64,000 nt of DNA from NCBI RefSeq assembly GCF_010646885.2, contig NZ_CP050700.1, forward strand, positions 5,834,001 through 5,898,000. The letters are read 5' to 3'. This document shows positions 62,609 through 64,000 of the stretch, in pieces. Source of the DNA: Desulfopila sp. IMCC35008. Lineage in GTDB: Bacteria; Desulfobacterota; Desulfobulbia; Desulfobulbales; Desulfocapsaceae. The translations under genes were made by a program, and so were the position numbers. Positions within the stretch are counted from its first letter, which is position 1. Every line of letters begins with the position of its first letter. The notes beneath the pieces are model-generated. The model had not been told where the DNA came from. It worked only from the letters and a program-made list of their open reading frames with translations, and did not search any database.

Positions 62609-64000
62609 CCAGATACCAGGTTTTGCAGATTTTTCGTCGATTGAGTCAGCTGGGCTTTCTCTGTTGTTTCCTGTTCCTCTTTTTGAAAACAGATTACAGC
62701 GGCAGCGATACACTGGATTATGCCGTCAACATCCTGTTTCGGATCGATCCTTTCCTGGCCCTGGTGACGGCTCTTGCGGCCAAAACGTTTCTTCTGTTAA
62801 TGCTGCCTTCACTGGTTGTGCTGGTGGGCACGTTCTTTTTGGGCAGGAGTTTTTGCGGCTGGGTTTGCCCACTGGGCACGTTGCTTGATGGCGTGGACAG
62901 GATTTGGTCGACGCCTGGTCGTAGCGGGACCACTCTCTATCCGAAACTTCCCCATTTCTTACTTCTGTTTTTTCTCTCCCTGGCATTTTTCGGTTTTCAT
63001 ATCGGAGGGTATCTTGATCCTTTTTCGATACTCGTTCGGGGCTTGGTGTTGGCTTTGTACCCGGCTTTTAACGCGGTGACAGAGGCCTTCTTCGGTTTCA
63101 CTTACTCTTCTGCTCCACCAGTGGTTAATGCGGTCACCGAACCGGTCTATGGTCTGTTACAACAGACGGTTCTTCCGGCGGATCAGAAATTCTTTGAGTT
63201 GGGGTGGCTTTCCCTTCTTATACTTACTGTAGTGCTTGGGCTTGAAAAGGTTCAGAAAAGATTCTTCTGCCGGAATATCTGCCCGGTTGGTGCCCTGTTG
63301 GCTCAGATGAGCCGGTACGGTTTAATGAAGTTGTCCGGTGGGGATGCAACCTGTGGGAAGTGTCGGATCTGTTCTTCACAATGTCGTATGGGGGCGATTG
63401 ATAAGGAGCGTGTTGTTGATATGGGAAGCTGCAACCTCTGCATGCAGTGTGCCGTGATTTGCCCAAAGGAACGAATTGGTTTTAGCCCGGGTTTAGGCAA
63501 AAATAGAGTGTCTTCGTCGCATGGCTTGACCCGCCGTCAGTTGTTGACTATTGGCGCAGCTTCTATCGTATTGCCTGGTGTACGACGATCCCATGTTTTA
63601 GCTGCGGTGGAGAATCCCCTATTGATAAGGCCACCGGGAGCACTTCCCGAGGAGGATTTTCTCGGTCGGTGTATACGGTGCGGGGAATGTATGCAGGTGT
63701 GTATTGGCAACGCACTGCAACCGGTGCTGCTGGAGGGCGGATTGCACGGGATTTTTTCCCCAAAAGTTGTATCGAGAACAGGATATTGTGAATATAACTG
63801 CACTCTCTGCGGTCAGGTGTGCCCGACCGGTGCCCTGCAAATCCTGACCCGGCAGCAAAAACAACAGTGGAAAATCGGCAACGCCTGGATAGATCGTTCA
63901 ATCTGCTTACCGTATAGTGATGGTATCCCCTGCATGGTATGTGAGGAACACTGCCCGACAGGGGAAAAAGCGATACGTTTTCATCACAGGCGGGTGCTCA
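62605..64000 (+). CDS. NapH/NapG-like membrane polyferredoxin fusion, 3' partial
   Basis: The frame is open to the window end (465 codons). The first half resembles NapH/CcoG/RdxA: four or five membrane helices and two FCGWVCPLG/FCRNICPVG-type cysteine pairs. Two cysteine groups follow, of the CGKCRICSSQC and CNLCMQCAVIC kind. In mid-protein there is a Tat-like LTRRQLLTIGA and a second half like NapG/MauM, with CIRCGECMQVC, CTLCGQVCPTGAL and CMVCEEHCPTG. It would move electrons across the membrane to periplasmic FeS centres, possibly for the DUF362 protein with which it overlaps by 4 bp. Confidence 0.88.
   Translation, partial: MTRYQVLQIFRRLSQLGFLCCFLFLFLKTDYSGSDTLDYAVNILFRIDPFLALVTALAAKTFLLLMLPSLVVLVGTFFLGRSFCGWVCPLGTLLDGVDRIWSTPGRSGTTLYPKLPHFLLLFFLSLAFFGFHIGGYLDPFSILVRGLVLALYPAFNAVTEAFFGFTYSSAPPVVNAVTEPVYGLLQQTVLPADQKFFELGWLSLLILTVVLGLEKVQKRFFCRNICPVGALLAQMSRYGLMKLSGGDATCGKCRICSSQCRMGAIDKERVVDMGSCNLCMQCAVICPKERIGFSPGLGKNRVSSSHGLTRRQLLTIGAASIVLPGVRRSHVLAAVENPLLIRPPGALPEEDFLGRCIRCGECMQVCIGNALQPVLLEGGLHGIFSPKVVSRTGYCEYNCTLCGQVCPTGALQILTRQQKQQWKIGNAWIDRSICLPYSDGIPCMVCEEHCPTGEKAIRFHHRRVL

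Noticed and set aside
1..64000. CRISPR array or tRNA cluster
   Set aside because: No regularly spaced repeats and no cloverleaf-like sequence with T-arm consensus were seen other than the ssrA fragment.

Overview
The window looks like chromosome of an anaerobic, probably sulfate-reducing, Gram-negative bacterium of the Desulfobacterota (Desulfobulbales-like). This is inferred from gene families, not from a marker gene: DUF3786 and DUF362 proteins, a NapH/NapG-like polyferredoxin, PAS-LuxR regulators, a Tat-exported molybdopterin oxidoreductase with a four-cluster ferredoxin subunit, NhaD and DASS sodium transporters, and PEP carboxylase plus pyruvate,phosphate dikinase. No rRNA or tRNA gene was found. 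The only RNA-gene trace is a 3' tmRNA fragment.

Layout. (1) 1-3472: right end of an integrated element carrying an N6-adenine DNA methyltransferase. It ends in a displaced 3' fragment of ssrA (attR-like), directly followed by a terminator that probably belonged to ssrA. (2) 3.8-10 kb: a CBS-pair protein, PEP carboxylase overlapping a cation/proton antiporter, and an outer-membrane barrel. (3) 10.5-19 kb: a NitT/TauT-type ABC transporter, a PAS-LuxR regulator, and a TorD-like chaperone/molybdoenzyme/FeS operon with no membrane anchor. (4) 19.3-32 kb: a lipoprotein and HtpX, then a divergent signalling and ion-transport locus. The leftward operon is receiver-CBS-DASS-NhaD. The rightward operon is a kinase-like/BON/receiver fusion, receiver, sigma54 activator, NifX-like protein, Cache histidine kinase, receiver and kinase-like protein. 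The ~630 bp between them hold two facing-away sigma54 (-24/-12) promoters and GTTAC-type repeats that could be the shared enhancer. (5) 32-36.3 kb: accessory DNA with a zinc-ribbon TSCPD protein, an HNH endonuclease, a broken uxuA and a decayed transposase. (6) 36.6-42 kb: PPDK and a P-type cation ATPase. (7) 42.6-47 kb: an HcnABC/opine-oxidase-like three-subunit amine dehydrogenase with an ornithine-cyclodeaminase-family protein and a cupin. (8) 47-53.5 kb: poorly characterised membrane, DUF3786 and PAS proteins and a 1359-residue envelope protein. (9) 53.8-57.2 kb: modE-modABC with a clear ModE-like operator. (10) 57.3-60.6 kb: ornithine-cyclodeaminase-like, threonine synthase and a homoserine-kinase-like protein; the last gene contains a perfect 22-bp inverted repeat. 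(11) 60.8-64 kb: small unknowns, a Tat-exported DUF362 protein and a polyferredoxin cut by the window end.

The strongest candidate for an undescribed system is the divergent sigma54 locus at 21.0-32.1 kb. It couples Na+/H+ exchange and an atypical DASS anion transporter to four receivers, one complete histidine kinase, a degenerate kinase, a NifX-like protein and an activator with an altered Walker B motif. Second is the anchorless molybdoenzyme cluster, whose operon promoter carries repeated TACCC motifs next to a dedicated LuxR-type regulator and which may be served by the ModE-controlled molybdate importer.
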